This document shows, one piece after another, positions 36,968 through 46,335 of a stretch of 64,000 bases of DNA. The first letter of the stretch is position 1; each line of letters opens with the position of its first letter. The stretch lies in the NCBI GenBank assembly GCA_003167365.1, contig PMTM01000009.1, positions 1 through 64,000 of the forward strand. The letters are read 5' to 3'. The translations under genes and the position numbers were made by a program. The DNA comes from Spartobacteria bacterium (GTDB lineage Bacteria > Verrucomicrobiota > Verrucomicrobiia > Chthoniobacterales > UBA10450). The notes below the pieces were generated by a model. It was given only the letters and a program-made list of their open reading frames with translations, had not been told where the DNA came from and did no database searches.

Positions 36968-37117
36968 TCAGCGCAGCTTGCGAAAAACATCGCGGATCGT
37001 CGAGTCGAGCGCCTTCAGCGTGAAGGGCTTGATAATTACCGTCGCGTTCACCCGTTGAAAGAAAAACTCGATGGCCGGATTGTTCCGGTGGCCGGTAAAG
37101 AAAACGAACCGTTTCAT
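36968..37117 (-). pseudogene. C-terminal fragment of a response-regulator receiver domain
   Basis: A 49-codon frame, FVFFTGHRNNPA through TVIIKPFTLKALDSTIRDVF, matches the end of a receiver domain: the beta-4 strand with the conserved Thr (FFTGH), and the beta-5 Lys-Pro pair (IKPF) with the last helix. The phospho-acceptor Asp half is missing; an in-frame TGA lies 24 bases upstream of the ATG. The rest of 36772-37175 is repeats (TTTCAGTGCTTCAGC, CTCAACATCTCAAC). Confidence 0.6.
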
Positions 37118-37175
37118 GAGACTGGCTCAAGACTGCTCAGGGCATTGTTATTTATTGAGATAGCCAGTAAGAGAA

Positions 37176-39326
37176 ATGGTGATGCCGACCGTGCCGACCG
37201 AAGAGCGCAAGCTCGCCGCCATTATGTTTACCGATATGGTGGGCTATAGCGCAATAGCCCAACGCGACGACAAAGTCGCTCTCGAGCTACTGGAGGAACA
37301 CCGCCGGTTGTTGCGTGAAATCTTCCCGCGGTTTCACGGCACCGAAATCAAAACCATCGGTGACGCTTTCCTGGTGGAATTCGGGAGCGCGTTGGAAGCG
37401 GCGCAATGCGCCATCGAAATTCAGCGAACCCTGGCCAAGCGTAATCACGATGTCACGTCCGACCGGCGCATCGAACTCAAAATCGGCATTCACATCGGCG
37501 ACGTGATGCATCGCGACGGCGACGTTTACGGCGACGGCGTGAACATCGCTTCCCGCATCGAGGCGCTGGCCGGCGCGGGCGGCATTTGCGTCTCGATGGA
37601 TGTGGAACGGCAAATTCGCAACGCGCTCGAAGCCAGGTTTGAAAAATTCGGCACGGCGGATTTGAAGAACATCAAGCTGCCGATGGACCTGTTCCGAATC
37701 GTGTTGCCGTGGGAGAAAGGTGCTGAATCTCCGGCGAAGCAAGCTTCCAGGAAATCGCCCGTCCTGGTTCCGGCCGCTGTTCTCATAATAATCGCGTTGC
37801 TCGCGGGGTGGTGGTGGACGGAGCGCCCGACCAAGAACCAGCAGTCGGCGGCGCCTCACGCCGTGCCGGCCGCTCCAGCAAAGGCACCTGATCAGAATTC
37901 CGTTGCCGTCCTGCCGTTTGTTAACCTGAGCGACGACAAAGGCAGCGAATATTTTTCCGATGGCGTGAGCGAGGAACTGCTGACTGTTCTGCAAAAGATT
38001 CCGGGACTGCATGTGGCGGCGCGGACATCCGCGTTTTCGTTCAAAGGCAAGAATGCCACCGCCCAGGAGATCGGTCAGAAACTCGGCGTGGCTCATTTGG
38101 TGGTGGGCAGCGTGCGCAAATCCGGCGAAGCGGTCCGGATCGCCGCCCGGCTCACCCGCGCTGATACCGGCGAAGAACTCTGGTCGGAAAATTACACTCG
38201 TGACTTGAAGGACGTGTTCGCGGTGCAAACCGAGCTTGCACAGACGATCGTCGAACAATTGCGCGGTCGTTTCGCCGGAACGGATGCCGGTTCAACGGCG
38301 AAAGAGAAAATTCAGGCCGAGGTGCAGGCGGCGGAAAAAGGCGGAACGAAAAACGTCGAAGCGCATCAATTGTATCTGCAGGGCCGCTTTTATGAAAATC
38401 GCCATTCGGAAAAAAGTGCGCGCGAAGCTTTAGCTGCTTACCAACACGCCGTGGAGCTGGATCCCGGATTCGCGCTCGCGTGGGCCGGAGTCGCGGGGAC
38501 GAATGGCTGGCTTGCCGCGTTTGCGACCGAGGGCGGACAAAAAACTTTCGACGCGCATTTGTCGAGTGCGCGTGACGCAGTGACGCGGGCGCTCTCCATT
38601 GAGCCTAACTTGCCGGAGGCGTTACTCACCCGCGGGTCGATCGAGACGAATTTCGACTTTAACTGGAACGGGGCAGCTCAAACGTTGAGCAAGGCATTGG
38701 CGCTGGCGCCGGCAGATCCGAACATTGTTATCGCAGCGGGCAACCTCGAGATAGCACGCGGAAACATGGATCGAGCACTCGAACTCTATCGCAAAGCAGT
38801 CGACTTAGACCCGGTCAACCCTCAAGCGCGAGCATTTCTCGCGTTTAACCTGGCGGCGACGAAGCGGTTCGCCGAAGCGCGCGCCGAATTCCCGCGCGTG
38901 GTAGAGTTGAATCCAGCGGCACCTTGGGCGCATGCCGGTCTCGGTCTTTCCTATCTTCTCGAAGGCAAATTTGAAGAGGCTGTGGCAGCGACCGAAGGCG
39001 AAGCAGGCGAATGGGCGCGGCTCCTGATTGTGGCGTGCGCACGTTGGGGCCAGAAAAAAATCCCGGAGGCAGACGCCGCGCTTGCGCAGTTGACCAAGGA
39101 TTTTGCGGAAACGGCGGCATATCAGATCGCCGAAGTGCACGCGTATCGCGGAGACAAGGATAAGGCTTTCGAATGGTTGGAGCGTGCGCGCCGGCAACGC
39201 GACCCGGGCCTAGCCAGTTTGCGCAAAGATCCGCTCCTAACGAATATTCAAGATGACCCGCGTTGGAGCGCGTTCCTGCGCACGATGGGCCTGGCCGACG
39301 ACCAACTGAAGACAAGCGGACGCTAA
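37176..39326 (+). CDS. Class III adenylate/guanylate cyclase with TPR region
   Basis: A 716-residue receptor-like protein. The N-terminal class III nucleotide cyclase domain (about 8-175) shows metal-binding Asp in MFTDMVGYS, the substrate region IKTIGDAFLVEF and GIHIGDVMHRDGDVYGDGVN with the second Asp. A membrane helix (about 190-210) links it to a TolB-like fold (VAVLPFVNLSDDKGSEYFSDGVSEEL) and then TPR repeats (about 400-690). The order cyclase-TM-TolB_N-TPR is common in soil bacteria and suggests synthesis of a cyclic nucleotide in response to a periplasmic signal. The cNMP-binding oxidoreductase at 2510 could be one target, though that link is speculative. Confidence 0.88.
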   Translation: MVMPTVPTEERKLAAIMFTDMVGYSAIAQRDDKVALELLEEHRRLLREIFPRFHGTEIKTIGDAFLVEFGSALEAAQCAIEIQRTLAKRNHDVTSDRRIELKIGIHIGDVMHRDGDVYGDGVNIASRIEALAGAGGICVSMDVERQIRNALEARFEKFGTADLKNIKLPMDLFRIVLPWEKGAESPAKQASRKSPVLVPAAVLIIIALLAGWWWTERPTKNQQSAAPHAVPAAPAKAPDQNSVAVLPFVNLSDDKGSEYFSDGVSEELLTVLQKIPGLHVAARTSAFSFKGKNATAQEIGQKLGVAHLVVGSVRKSGEAVRIAARLTRADTGEELWSENYTRDLKDVFAVQTELAQTIVEQLRGRFAGTDAGSTAKEKIQAEVQAAEKGGTKNVEAHQLYLQGRFYENRHSEKSAREALAAYQHAVELDPGFALAWAGVAGTNGWLAAFATEGGQKTFDAHLSSARDAVTRALSIEPNLPEALLTRGSIETNFDFNWNGAAQTLSKALALAPADPNIVIAAGNLEIARGNMDRALELYRKAVDLDPVNPQARAFLAFNLAATKRFAEARAEFPRVVELNPAAPWAHAGLGLSYLLEGKFEEAVAATEGEAGEWARLLIVACARWGQKKIPEADAALAQLTKDFAETAAYQIAEVHAYRGDKDKAFEWLERARRQRDPGLASLRKDPLLTNIQDDPRWSAFLRTMGLADDQLKTSGR

Positions 39327-39448
39327 ACTTTCATCGCTACTCGTCACGCGTTACCCCGCGTAGAGCATAGAACTTCTGCTCGCACGTTGGATAATGCGTC
39401 GCTATTCGTAGTTGTTATGAACGACGCCTTCAACTACGTCGCCACGCT

Positions 39449-40810
39449 CTAATCCCAGGACAAACCTTTAGTCATCATTTTTATTTCGCTTCCGCCGTTG
39501 TCGGGTTTAACAAAAATGGTGAGCGACGCTGGGCCGCGTTTGCGCGTCAGGATGGATGAGTTCGCGGTAATCAGGTCGCTGCCATCTTTAGCCCATCCCT
39601 GTCCTTGCAAACTTGCGGTAAGCTCCGCGCAGGCGCTCGTCACAGGCAACTTGCTCTTGAAACTCATTTGTCCCACGAGCGCCTTGTACTCGATGTCGCT
39701 CGCATCTTTCGTTAGGGCGAGATCCTTGGCGTTCAAGTCGGGAGCAGTGGGCTGCGTCGCCGGCTTCTCGTCCGACTCAGCAGCTTCGGGTTTTTCGGAT
39801 TTTGTCGACGCCTGTTTCGTGTCTATCGACTCGGCAACCTGGAATTCTTTTGGAATTTCGCCTAACGGAGCGACGAACTTGAGCTTTACCTCCCACGTTT
39901 CGCCAAAAGTCTCGACCGGCCCATTGGTTGTGAGCTCGCCTTCCACTTTGCCGGCATCATAGGTGAAGCCGCTCGTCTCAATCGACCCGCTCGAGCTGAA
40001 GCCCTGCTTTTTGAGCGCGCTGTGCGCTACCTGACAGCTGTAGATGTCGCCGTCTTCGTGCAGCGAGATGATCAGCGCGCTGCCAAACTTTCCAAACATC
40101 GCGTCAATATCGGGCTTCGTGGCCTTGGAATGATCTTTCTCCGTGAACACCAGCACGATCCCGGTTTTTCCGCTAAAGGGTTCGCCCCAACGGGCGGACA
40201 CATAAGCGAGTTGGGCGTCTTTGCCGTTCCCCTTGAAATCGCCGGTCACGGAAGGCTTCACGTTAGCCGCCGGACCGTATTTTTTCGCAGTTGATACCGG
40301 CAGCTCTTCGCCGTTCTTCAACAGCGCAACATCAAATCGGACATCGAACCCTTTGCGAATCAATGCGTCCGGCTCAACCGCCGCGCTCGCCTTACCGGCA
40401 ACGCGCCCGTCCTGCAACTTGAGTTCTCCCGTTCCATCGCGACTCCCACCAATGGTCGTGCCGCCACCGATTGCGCTCCAGTTCTTCAACTCTCCGGTCT
40501 TCTTAAAAATCAGTTTTAGATATGGCGACGGAAACTCGGCGAAGCCGCCCTCCTTTTCTGTCGCGAGCGCCTTCTTCAACTTCTCATTTGAAACTGGCTG
40601 GGCACTGAGCACCACTGTTAGATCCTCTTTCCCATCCCTCGCTGACTCATACGCGACCGCATGTGCCAGCTGGAACGTCTTCTTGCTCAACGTCAGCGTC
40701 CCCTCCCCGGGCTTTGTCGCCCCCTGTTGCGCAAACAACGTCACCGCATCCAGCACGATCATCACGGTTAGCAGACGGATGAATTTGTTTATCATAAAGG
40801 CTCTGTTCAT
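39449..40810 (-). CDS. Exported protein of unknown function
   Basis: A 453-residue exported protein with a signal peptide (INKFIRLLTVMIVLDAVTLFAQQ). The body is beta-rich, with two similar segments that may be repeats, and a charged linker (SIDTKQASTKSEKPEAAESDEKPATQ) near residue 335. It begins at the first ATG; an ATG 15 bases later (40795) gives an equally good leader. Not recognised. Confidence 0.6.
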   Translation of the reverse strand: MNRAFMINKFIRLLTVMIVLDAVTLFAQQGATKPGEGTLTLSKKTFQLAHAVAYESARDGKEDLTVVLSAQPVSNEKLKKALATEKEGGFAEFPSPYLKLIFKKTGELKNWSAIGGGTTIGGSRDGTGELKLQDGRVAGKASAAVEPDALIRKGFDVRFDVALLKNGEELPVSTAKKYGPAANVKPSVTGDFKGNGKDAQLAYVSARWGEPFSGKTGIVLVFTEKDHSKATKPDIDAMFGKFGSALIISLHEDGDIYSCQVAHSALKKQGFSSSGSIETSGFTYDAGKVEGELTTNGPVETFGETWEVKLKFVAPLGEIPKEFQVAESIDTKQASTKSEKPEAAESDEKPATQPTAPDLNAKDLALTKDASDIEYKALVGQMSFKSKLPVTSACAELTASLQGQGWAKDGSDLITANSSILTRKRGPASLTIFVKPDNGGSEIKMMTKGLSWD

Positions 40811-40922
40811 TTATCTTCTTTCGGCCGCTAGCTAATCGATCTCGCAGCAGAGTGTCGATGGTAAGTTTTGACCCAATCTTAACGGGCGGCGCGGAACGAA
40901 TGTAGCTGGACTTTTCCTTGCC

Positions 40923-41315
40923 ATGCCCGTCACAGCTACCATCGACGCGAAGCGACGGCTCACCATTACCACCTGCGCGGACGTGGTTACGGATGAGGAA
41001 TTTCTCCGCGCCCGCGAACAACTGCTCGCGGACCCGGCCTTCGATCCCGCCTTCGATCGCATCTGGGATTTCTACGCCATCACTGAGGCGCGGGTGAGCG
41101 AAGCCGTCGTCGCGCGGCTGATCGCCGGCTCGCCGAATTCCGAGAGACCGATCTACCGCGCCGTCGTTGTCAGCGAACGGACCGCGCCTATGAAAGCTAT
41201 TTTGGACTTTATTAACCGCACCCGTCAGGCCAATCGTCGCATCGCCGCCTTCCCCGATCGGGACAGCGCAGAAAAATGGGTCACTACGGCCCGGGTCGAT
41301 CTCCCGCCCGAGTAG
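40923..41315 (+). CDS. Small soluble protein, possible STAS/SpoIIAA-like fold
   Basis: A 130-residue protein beginning MPVTATIDAKRRLTITTCADVVTDEEFL. The alternation of strands and helices and the RPIYRAVVVSERTAP...DRDSAEKWV end resemble the SpoIIAA/STAS-like proteins of unknown function found in many soil bacteria. No catalytic residues are evident. Confidence 0.55.
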   Translation: MPVTATIDAKRRLTITTCADVVTDEEFLRAREQLLADPAFDPAFDRIWDFYAITEARVSEAVVARLIAGSPNSERPIYRAVVVSERTAPMKAILDFINRTRQANRRIAAFPDRDSAEKWVTTARVDLPPE

Positions 41316-41353
41316 CCGAACCTGCCTCACTGCGGAAATCGCCGGTGCGCGTT

Positions 41354-42166
41354 TCAATGCGCGCAGCAGTCTTTGCCTCGCGGCTCGGTCCCGTACTCGT
41401 CGTGGCGTTTCCACCAAAGATCGCCATCCTCGTTGCGCCCTTTCGGCGCGCGGTCGAGCCATTGATACATACCCCAGAGTCCGTCCACTCCGCGCGAATA
41501 CGCGGAATAAGTGTGGTAAACATCTCCATCCTCTAGTGCGAATGCGCTGATACCCGGCCTCTCGCGCGTGTACGTGTCCACGTCGGTCCCGGAAGCCGCC
41601 GCGAAACTGGTCGGCCCGTCCGGTGCTGAGCGCGACAACTGGGGCGCTTCGCCGCATGGCTCCGACGGCGGCTCGCGCCGGTAGTTGTATTCGATACCCT
41701 TGCGCTGTTGCTCTTCGGTAAACGACGCGTCGAAATCGAAATTGAAATCGCTGTCGAACGACGACGCCCATGGAAACGTCCAACGCATTCGTCGTTTGTA
41801 TTCGTTCAATTGCGCGAGCGGCGCGCGCGACACCGCCCAGAACATCACATCATGATTGGCCAGGTGAATCGCGATACCGTTGAAGCCGTCCGCGATCGCC
41901 GAGCAGGACGGACACCCCGCTTTGTAGTCGGGGCCGAACATGAAATGATAAATGAGCAGCTGCGAACGTCCGCGAAAAAGATCAGCGAGCGACCCTTTGC
42001 CGTCGTCGGTCTCGAAGCGGTACTCCTTGTCGATCTTTACCCACGGCAACTCCTGCCGTTTTCGCGCCAGTTCATCGCTCCGCCGCGTAAGATCCTTCTC
42101 CGCCTTCAGGAGTTCCATCCGAGCTTTCAGCCATTCCTGCCGAGTTCCAGTCTTATGCTTGATCAT
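41354..42166 (-). CDS. DUF899 thioredoxin-like protein
   Basis: A 270-residue member of the DUF899 family. The signature YHFMFGPDYKAGCPSCSAIADGFNG has a CxxC active-site pair in a thioredoxin-like fold, and HDVMFWAVSRAPLAQLNEYKRRM and GDVYHTYSAYSRGVDGLWG are family blocks. Many members are found in soil bacteria; the substrate is unknown. It ends in two Cys (KDCCAH), which may be metal- or redox-active. Confidence 0.88.
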   Translation of the reverse strand: MIKHKTGTRQEWLKARMELLKAEKDLTRRSDELARKRQELPWVKIDKEYRFETDDGKGSLADLFRGRSQLLIYHFMFGPDYKAGCPSCSAIADGFNGIAIHLANHDVMFWAVSRAPLAQLNEYKRRMRWTFPWASSFDSDFNFDFDASFTEEQQRKGIEYNYRREPPSEPCGEAPQLSRSAPDGPTSFAAASGTDVDTYTRERPGISAFALEDGDVYHTYSAYSRGVDGLWGMYQWLDRAPKGRNEDGDLWWKRHDEYGTEPRGKDCCAH

Positions 42167-42280
42167 TTAGCAATCTGATCCCTTCTCACTTGCCTGCCAA
42201 CCCGTAGCCTTAGCGATAACTGGTCGCGCCGTAGTAAAACGAACTTGGATTTCTGATGTTACCTAACCGACGTTTTGCCC

Positions 42281-42742
42281 ATGCCGAACGTTCCTGGTTT
42301 GCGCAGTTGCTACGATAAAGTCGGGCGCCTCATTTATCTCGGGCGGATGCTGGACAAGATCCGCCTCCACGCGGCGGGTCAACTCCCGGCGGCTTACCAC
42401 GATTACCTCGGCGACGCGCAATTCTTCACTCTCGACGGACGCTGCTGCCGTTTCCTCGGCGTTCCGCACTCGGAGATCAAGAGCCGTGTGCTCGCCGGAG
42501 AAACCGACGAATCCGTTTTGAATTGGGCGCATGCCCACGGCACACCGCGCACCGACGAAGAATGCCATGTCTGGAACCGCTTCATGGCCAAGCTCGGCTG
42601 GCGCGACGAACGCAGCCACCTCCTTCCCCAGCGCATCCAGGAAAGCGGCCTCACCGGCAAACCGATCGAAACTCTCATCGACCACATCGAATTCGACGAA
42701 GGCCGCGATCCAGTGGCCGATCGGGCTTGGGAAAAAATCTAA
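42281..42742 (+). CDS. DUF5069 domain protein
   Basis: A 153-residue DUF5069 protein: PGLRSCYDKVGRLIYLGRMLDKIRLHAAGQLP at the front and FMAKLGWRDERSHLLPQRIQESG toward the end. The ATG at 42281 is preferred over an upstream TTG. It is the second member in the window and only distantly similar to the one at 23232. Confidence 0.82.
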   Translation: MPNVPGLRSCYDKVGRLIYLGRMLDKIRLHAAGQLPAAYHDYLGDAQFFTLDGRCCRFLGVPHSEIKSRVLAGETDESVLNWAHAHGTPRTDEECHVWNRFMAKLGWRDERSHLLPQRIQESGLTGKPIETLIDHIEFDEGRDPVADRAWEKI

Positions 42743-42822
42743 GCTTCAGCGTTTCAGCTTTCAGTTTTTCAGATTTTTGATACGCCTCGTTAGTTGTCAC
42801 AGAGCCTGCCCGCCGTGGCGGA

Positions 42823-43257
42823 TCACTCGTCACTCTTTTCCGTCTTCACGTTGATCCCGACCAGCTTCCATTCCTCTTCCTCCTGAATGTATTTGAGCTG
42901 GAAGACCAGGTGATTCGGTTTCGTCGGATAATATCCCTTGATAATCAAAACTCCATCGGAGTTGACCTCGGGCGCTGGCTCGAAGGTGGGCTTCAACTCC
43001 TTGACGATGCCAAGGATATCAAAATTCGGGCCGGCCATCGATTGAAACGCCGCCAGCAACTTCTCCGCCGTCGTTTGCTTCTTCCATACCTCGGCGATGT
43101 TCTCATAGAAATCGGCGAAATCTTTTTGCTTCAGCCCCTCGCCAAACAAAGTCATCGATTCCTCCGCCATCTTCTTGATCTCCGACTTCTCCGGGACCTC
43201 AGCCGCCCGGATCGGTAAAACAACGGCGAGCGCAACGAACAAAAGTAAAGTTTTCAT
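42823..43257 (-). CDS. Exported NTF2-like protein
   Basis: A 144-residue exported protein with a signal peptide (MKTLLLFVALAVVLPIRAAE). The mature part starts with a helix carrying GLKQKDFADFYENIAEVWKKQTTAEKLL, an NTF2/DUF4440-like arrangement, and ends with an Asp/Glu-rich tail. Function unknown. Confidence 0.6.
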   Translation of the reverse strand: MKTLLLFVALAVVLPIRAAEVPEKSEIKKMAEESMTLFGEGLKQKDFADFYENIAEVWKKQTTAEKLLAAFQSMAGPNFDILGIVKELKPTFEPAPEVNSDGVLIIKGYYPTKPNHLVFQLKYIQEEEEWKLVGINVKTEKSDE

Positions 43258-43566
43258 ATATTTTTGTCGAAATAGATCAGTCTCATCAAGCGTTGCAACG
43301 CCAATTCTGAAATAACTTCCCGTCCTTCACGCCCATCGAACTGGGCTGGAACGGGGATGCACGAAATGAAATGACGAAACTCGATCTCGCGAAGACAGAA
43401 GGCATTTGCGGGGAAGTGACGATGATGATCTCGCCCGCCGTCGAGAGCACATGCGCCACCGCCGCGGCTTCTTCTTAAAGCCGGTTGGCGTTACTCCGGT
43501 CGCGCTCAGAACTTCTTAAATCTTAATTCTTCCTTCTGCCTTTCGGAGCCGTGTATCGTCGCCAAC
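43258..43566. other. Gap without supported gene
   Basis: I see no convincing gene here. A 34-codon frame (MTKLDLAKTEGICGE...) near 43371 lacks a ribosome-binding site and a recognisable family. The end holds a TTCTTAAATCTTAATTCTTCC-like pyrimidine repeat of the family found upstream of several genes. Confidence 0.5.
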
Positions 43567-44031
43567 ATGACAGCTTCCACCGTGGCCCAATACCTCGCCG
43601 CACTCCCCGCGGATCGCCGCGCCGCGCTCAGCGCCGTGCGCAAGGCGATCAATGAGAACCTGCCGGACGGATATGAGGAGGGCATACAGTTCGGGATGAT
43701 CGGCTGGTACGTCCCGCTGTCCGTGTATCCGGCGGGCTATGGCGAGAATCCCAAAGTGCCGCTGCCATTTGTTGCGCTCGCATCGCAGAAGTCGGGCATG
43801 GTGCTGCATTTCCTGTGCTTCTACGGTCATCCCACTCTCTCAACCTGGTTCACCAGCGAATACAAGAAGAGCGGCAAGAAGCTCGACATGGGTAAAGGTT
43901 GCGTCCGCTTCAAAAAATTGGAGGACCTGGCTTTGAATGTAGTCGGCGAAACCGTTGCTCGCGTCTCCGTCGAGGAGCACATCGCAAACTATCGAGCAGC
44001 GCGGGCAAAGCTGAAAAAGAAGTCCGCGTGA
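43567..44031 (+). CDS. DUF1801 domain protein
   Basis: A 154-residue protein of the DUF1801 (YdhG-like) family: TVAQYLAALPADRRAALSAVRKAINENLPDGYEE and FGMIGWYVPLS, then KLDMGKGCVRFKKLEDLALNVV. The family is a helix-grip-like fold of unknown function, found with lactoylglutathione-lyase or stress genes. Confidence 0.85.
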   Translation: MTASTVAQYLAALPADRRAALSAVRKAINENLPDGYEEGIQFGMIGWYVPLSVYPAGYGENPKVPLPFVALASQKSGMVLHFLCFYGHPTLSTWFTSEYKKSGKKLDMGKGCVRFKKLEDLALNVVGETVARVSVEEHIANYRAARAKLKKKSA

Positions 44032-44596
44032 AGAGTATTGGTGAATGGAGCGTGTGGGACACGCGACATAGAACACGTCGCGATCGGGAATCGCGCGGGT
44101 AGACGGCAACGCAGCTAGGGTAGCTGGCGCGAGCATGAGGCAGTGCGAGTGATCAAGGTAAAGTGACGAGGGTAGGAGCGAGTGAGTGCGGGCAACGAAC
44201 GAGTTTCAAACCAAAGAAGTGACCCTGGCAGCCGCCCAGCAACTTCTTAATTCCTAATTCTTACTTCTGACTTCGCTGTGGCGTGCATCGTCAGCGCATA
44301 ATTATGCTGAGACCGCCACGGTCAGACAAGCGCATCCAGCTAAGTGGCAGCGATATTCCTAATTCTTAATTTTGACTTCTTCCCTTCTTGCCCGTCGTGC
44401 TCTTCGGTCGTCGCCTCAGTCGGGCGCTTCATCCGGTTCAGTGATCGCCGAAATTCCCCGCGAGCGATCAAGAAAACCAAGCTAGCCGGCCAGTAAACGC
44501 GTCGGTTGTATTCTCACGCCGACCATGGAATAAAATACGAGTGCTTCGCCGCTGCGGCGGGCGCCAACGCCGCGTAGCCCGACGCGCGAACGAATA
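44032..44596. other. Gap without gene; several repeat families
   Basis: The stretch contains a type E repeat (GGTAGACGGCAACGCAGCTAG and GGAGCGAGTGAGTGCGGGC, 44097-44200), two TTCTTAATTCC-type runs and a copy of the GTCGCCTCAGTC...CCGGTTCAGTG repeat (about 44413-44445) that also occurs at 31064. No gene is supported before the small frame at 44597. Confidence 0.5.
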
Positions 44597-44761
44597 ATGA
44601 AAAGGAAATCGCGACCAGTACAGCAGGTTTACGATTATTGCCCCTACGGTTGCGGCCATTTCGAAAAGGCAGATGCCGAAACGGGAAAGCCGTCCGGCGG
44701 CATCGCGGTTACCAACAAGATGCGTTTACACATGCTGAAGTGTCCGAACCGGCCACGCTGA
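44597..44761 (+). CDS. 54-residue putative zinc-finger protein
   Basis: The frame gives MKRKSRPVQQVYDYCPYGCG and continues to HMLKCPNRPR. Potential ligands are C15, C19, H46 and C50 in a C-x3-C...H-x3-C spacing suggestive of a treble-clef or C2HC finger. Its stop TGA shares one base with the ATG of the next gene (TGATG), so the two are probably translationally coupled. The pair looks like a small DNA- or protein-binding partner plus a larger protein. Confidence 0.5.
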   Translation: MKRKSRPVQQVYDYCPYGCGHFEKADAETGKPSGGIAVTNKMRLHMLKCPNRPR

Positions 44762-45438
44762 TGGCTACGCATTCAGAGGCAGTATTCGAGAAGATTTGCA
44801 TCAATGCTGGATACGGCGTTGTTCGTCCAGTTCTCCGAGACGCAGAAGGTGTTGCTACGGCGGATTTCATTGTCAGCACTTCCACGACGGAAGTGATTGT
44901 CGAAGTTGAAGAGTTGCGGCCAAACCGAGACGATTTGCGCCAGATCCGCGAAATGGAAAACGGCGGGTGTACTGGCGGAGGCAGCACGATCGGCCAGCGC
45001 GCTCGTATTCACCTTCGGCGGGCAGCAAGGCAGCTAAAGCCGTACTCTTCGCAGAAGATACCGCTTATCGTCGCGTTGTACGACAATGTGAGGGTTGGGA
45101 GAACACGTGTTGCGTATCCAATGTTTTACCTTCAACCGCACGAAATCGATGCTGCCATGTTCGGAGACCGAACCGTTTACGTATCGCTCGCAAGCGCCGG
45201 CGTAATTCAGACGCGCCCTGATATAAACGGTGGTCGTCAAACTTTGACGCCCACGCAGAAAACATACGTAAGCGCGGTAGCAGTGATATCAGACGCTGAC
45301 GATTCAACCGTCATCTTTTACCACAACCACTTTGCCTCGCGACCACTCACGCCAGACCTTTTTGTTGGCCAGAATTTTTTTCATTTACGAAAGCCAACCC
45401 CGTCGAACGCTGCGCCGTGGCAGTGGGTTGCCCGCTGA
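44761..45438 (+). CDS. Protein of unknown function with nuclease-like motif
   Basis: A 225-residue protein. I start at the ATG overlapping the stop of the zinc-finger frame, not at the upstream TTG of the open frame (44638). The N-terminal part, FEKICINAGYGVVRPVLRDAEGVATADFIVSTSTTEVIVEVEEL, has the DF...VEVEE pattern of PD-(D/E)XK nuclease folds, but the usual Lys is replaced, so activity is doubtful. Otherwise I cannot name it. It converges with the trypsin-like protease gene. Confidence 0.5.
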   Translation: MATHSEAVFEKICINAGYGVVRPVLRDAEGVATADFIVSTSTTEVIVEVEELRPNRDDLRQIREMENGGCTGGGSTIGQRARIHLRRAARQLKPYSSQKIPLIVALYDNVRVGRTRVAYPMFYLQPHEIDAAMFGDRTVYVSLASAGVIQTRPDINGGRQTLTPTQKTYVSAVAVISDADDSTVIFYHNHFASRPLTPDLFVGQNFFHLRKPTPSNAAPWQWVAR

Positions 45439-45459
45439 TCTCTGGCCTGAGCGCTCGTC

Positions 45460-46317
45460 TTACTTACTTCCCTTGCGATGATTCAAACCGCGCAGCGCGT
45501 CGCGCGCGCGCACGGCGACAGATTCTGGTCCGTGACAGATAATCTGACGTTCGCCGGAACTTAATTCGGTTTGGTAGAACGCGACACCCGCCAGGGTGGG
45601 CGGATCGTAACTCAGCGTTGAAGCACCTTTGTCGGGATCCATAGTGAGCGGCAAGACCCAAACTCCACCGCCAGATACTCCACGGTAGTCGGCGGGATAA
45701 CTATGTTCACCCGCGATCAATTGCAACGTGACGAAATCGAAGCCTTCGCGACTAACGCGACTTTTGAAGGTTGCCTCAGCGTGAAAGTGCACGGCCGTTA
45801 AAATGTGGCCTGGAGTTCCAAATTCTCCCTGATTACTCGAGCGTTCGGCGGGAGCACCCACAAGATACCAGGGCATGTGCGCGATTGGTAATTCCAACCA
45901 GAATCGATCCCGCCTAGGGTTATCCAGACGATAGAATGACTTTTTGCTTTTGATCGTGGCGATTGAGTCTGGACTAAGCAAGCGGATCAAGGAGAGATCA
46001 GGACCAAGTTCTTCACTTGCTCCTGCAGCACAGCTGCCGATGACGACATGTTGCAACTGCTCCACGGCAACAAAGAAACCGTGAGGATATGCGGCTATAT
46101 TTATGCCGAGGTGTGTAACATCAGGCTCGTCCAACAATTCGGCGACATGATGCGCTGACAGAATCGCATGAATATCGTCGACGCACACCAGCGTTCCCGA
46201 GCCGATCAGACGCTGATTTAAGATCAAACTCACCATGAAGTGCGACATTTCCAATGTCGCAGCGTTCTTAAGCGTAGCGGGAATCTCAATCTCGGGATGA
46301 AAACCAAACTCGTGCAC
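45460..46317 (-). CDS. Trypsin-like serine protease domain protein
   Basis: A 285-residue protein with a trypsin-fold triad: GSGTLVCVDDIHAILSAHHV (His57), GPDLSLIRL (Asp107) and YRGVSGGGVW (Ser215 in the GxSGG box). It has no signal peptide or membrane helix, so it probably works in the cytoplasm, unlike most secreted relatives. Cytoplasmic proteases of this kind are known in some phage-defence systems. The gene lies 18 bases downstream of the frameshifted zinc-ribbon gene on the same strand, so a functional link is plausible. Confidence 0.7.
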   Translation of the reverse strand: MHEFGFHPEIEIPATLKNAATLEMSHFMVSLILNQRLIGSGTLVCVDDIHAILSAHHVAELLDEPDVTHLGINIAAYPHGFFVAVEQLQHVVIGSCAAGASEELGPDLSLIRLLSPDSIATIKSKKSFYRLDNPRRDRFWLELPIAHMPWYLVGAPAERSSNQGEFGTPGHILTAVHFHAEATFKSRVSREGFDFVTLQLIAGEHSYPADYRGVSGGGVWVLPLTMDPDKGASTLSYDPPTLAGVAFYQTELSSGERQIICHGPESVAVRARDALRGLNHRKGSK

Positions 46318-46335
46318 AAGAAACTCAGAGACTGC

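Noticed and set aside
40647-41783. A 378-residue minus-strand frame.
   Set aside because: It overlaps three better-supported genes and has an Arg-rich composition typical of shadow frames.
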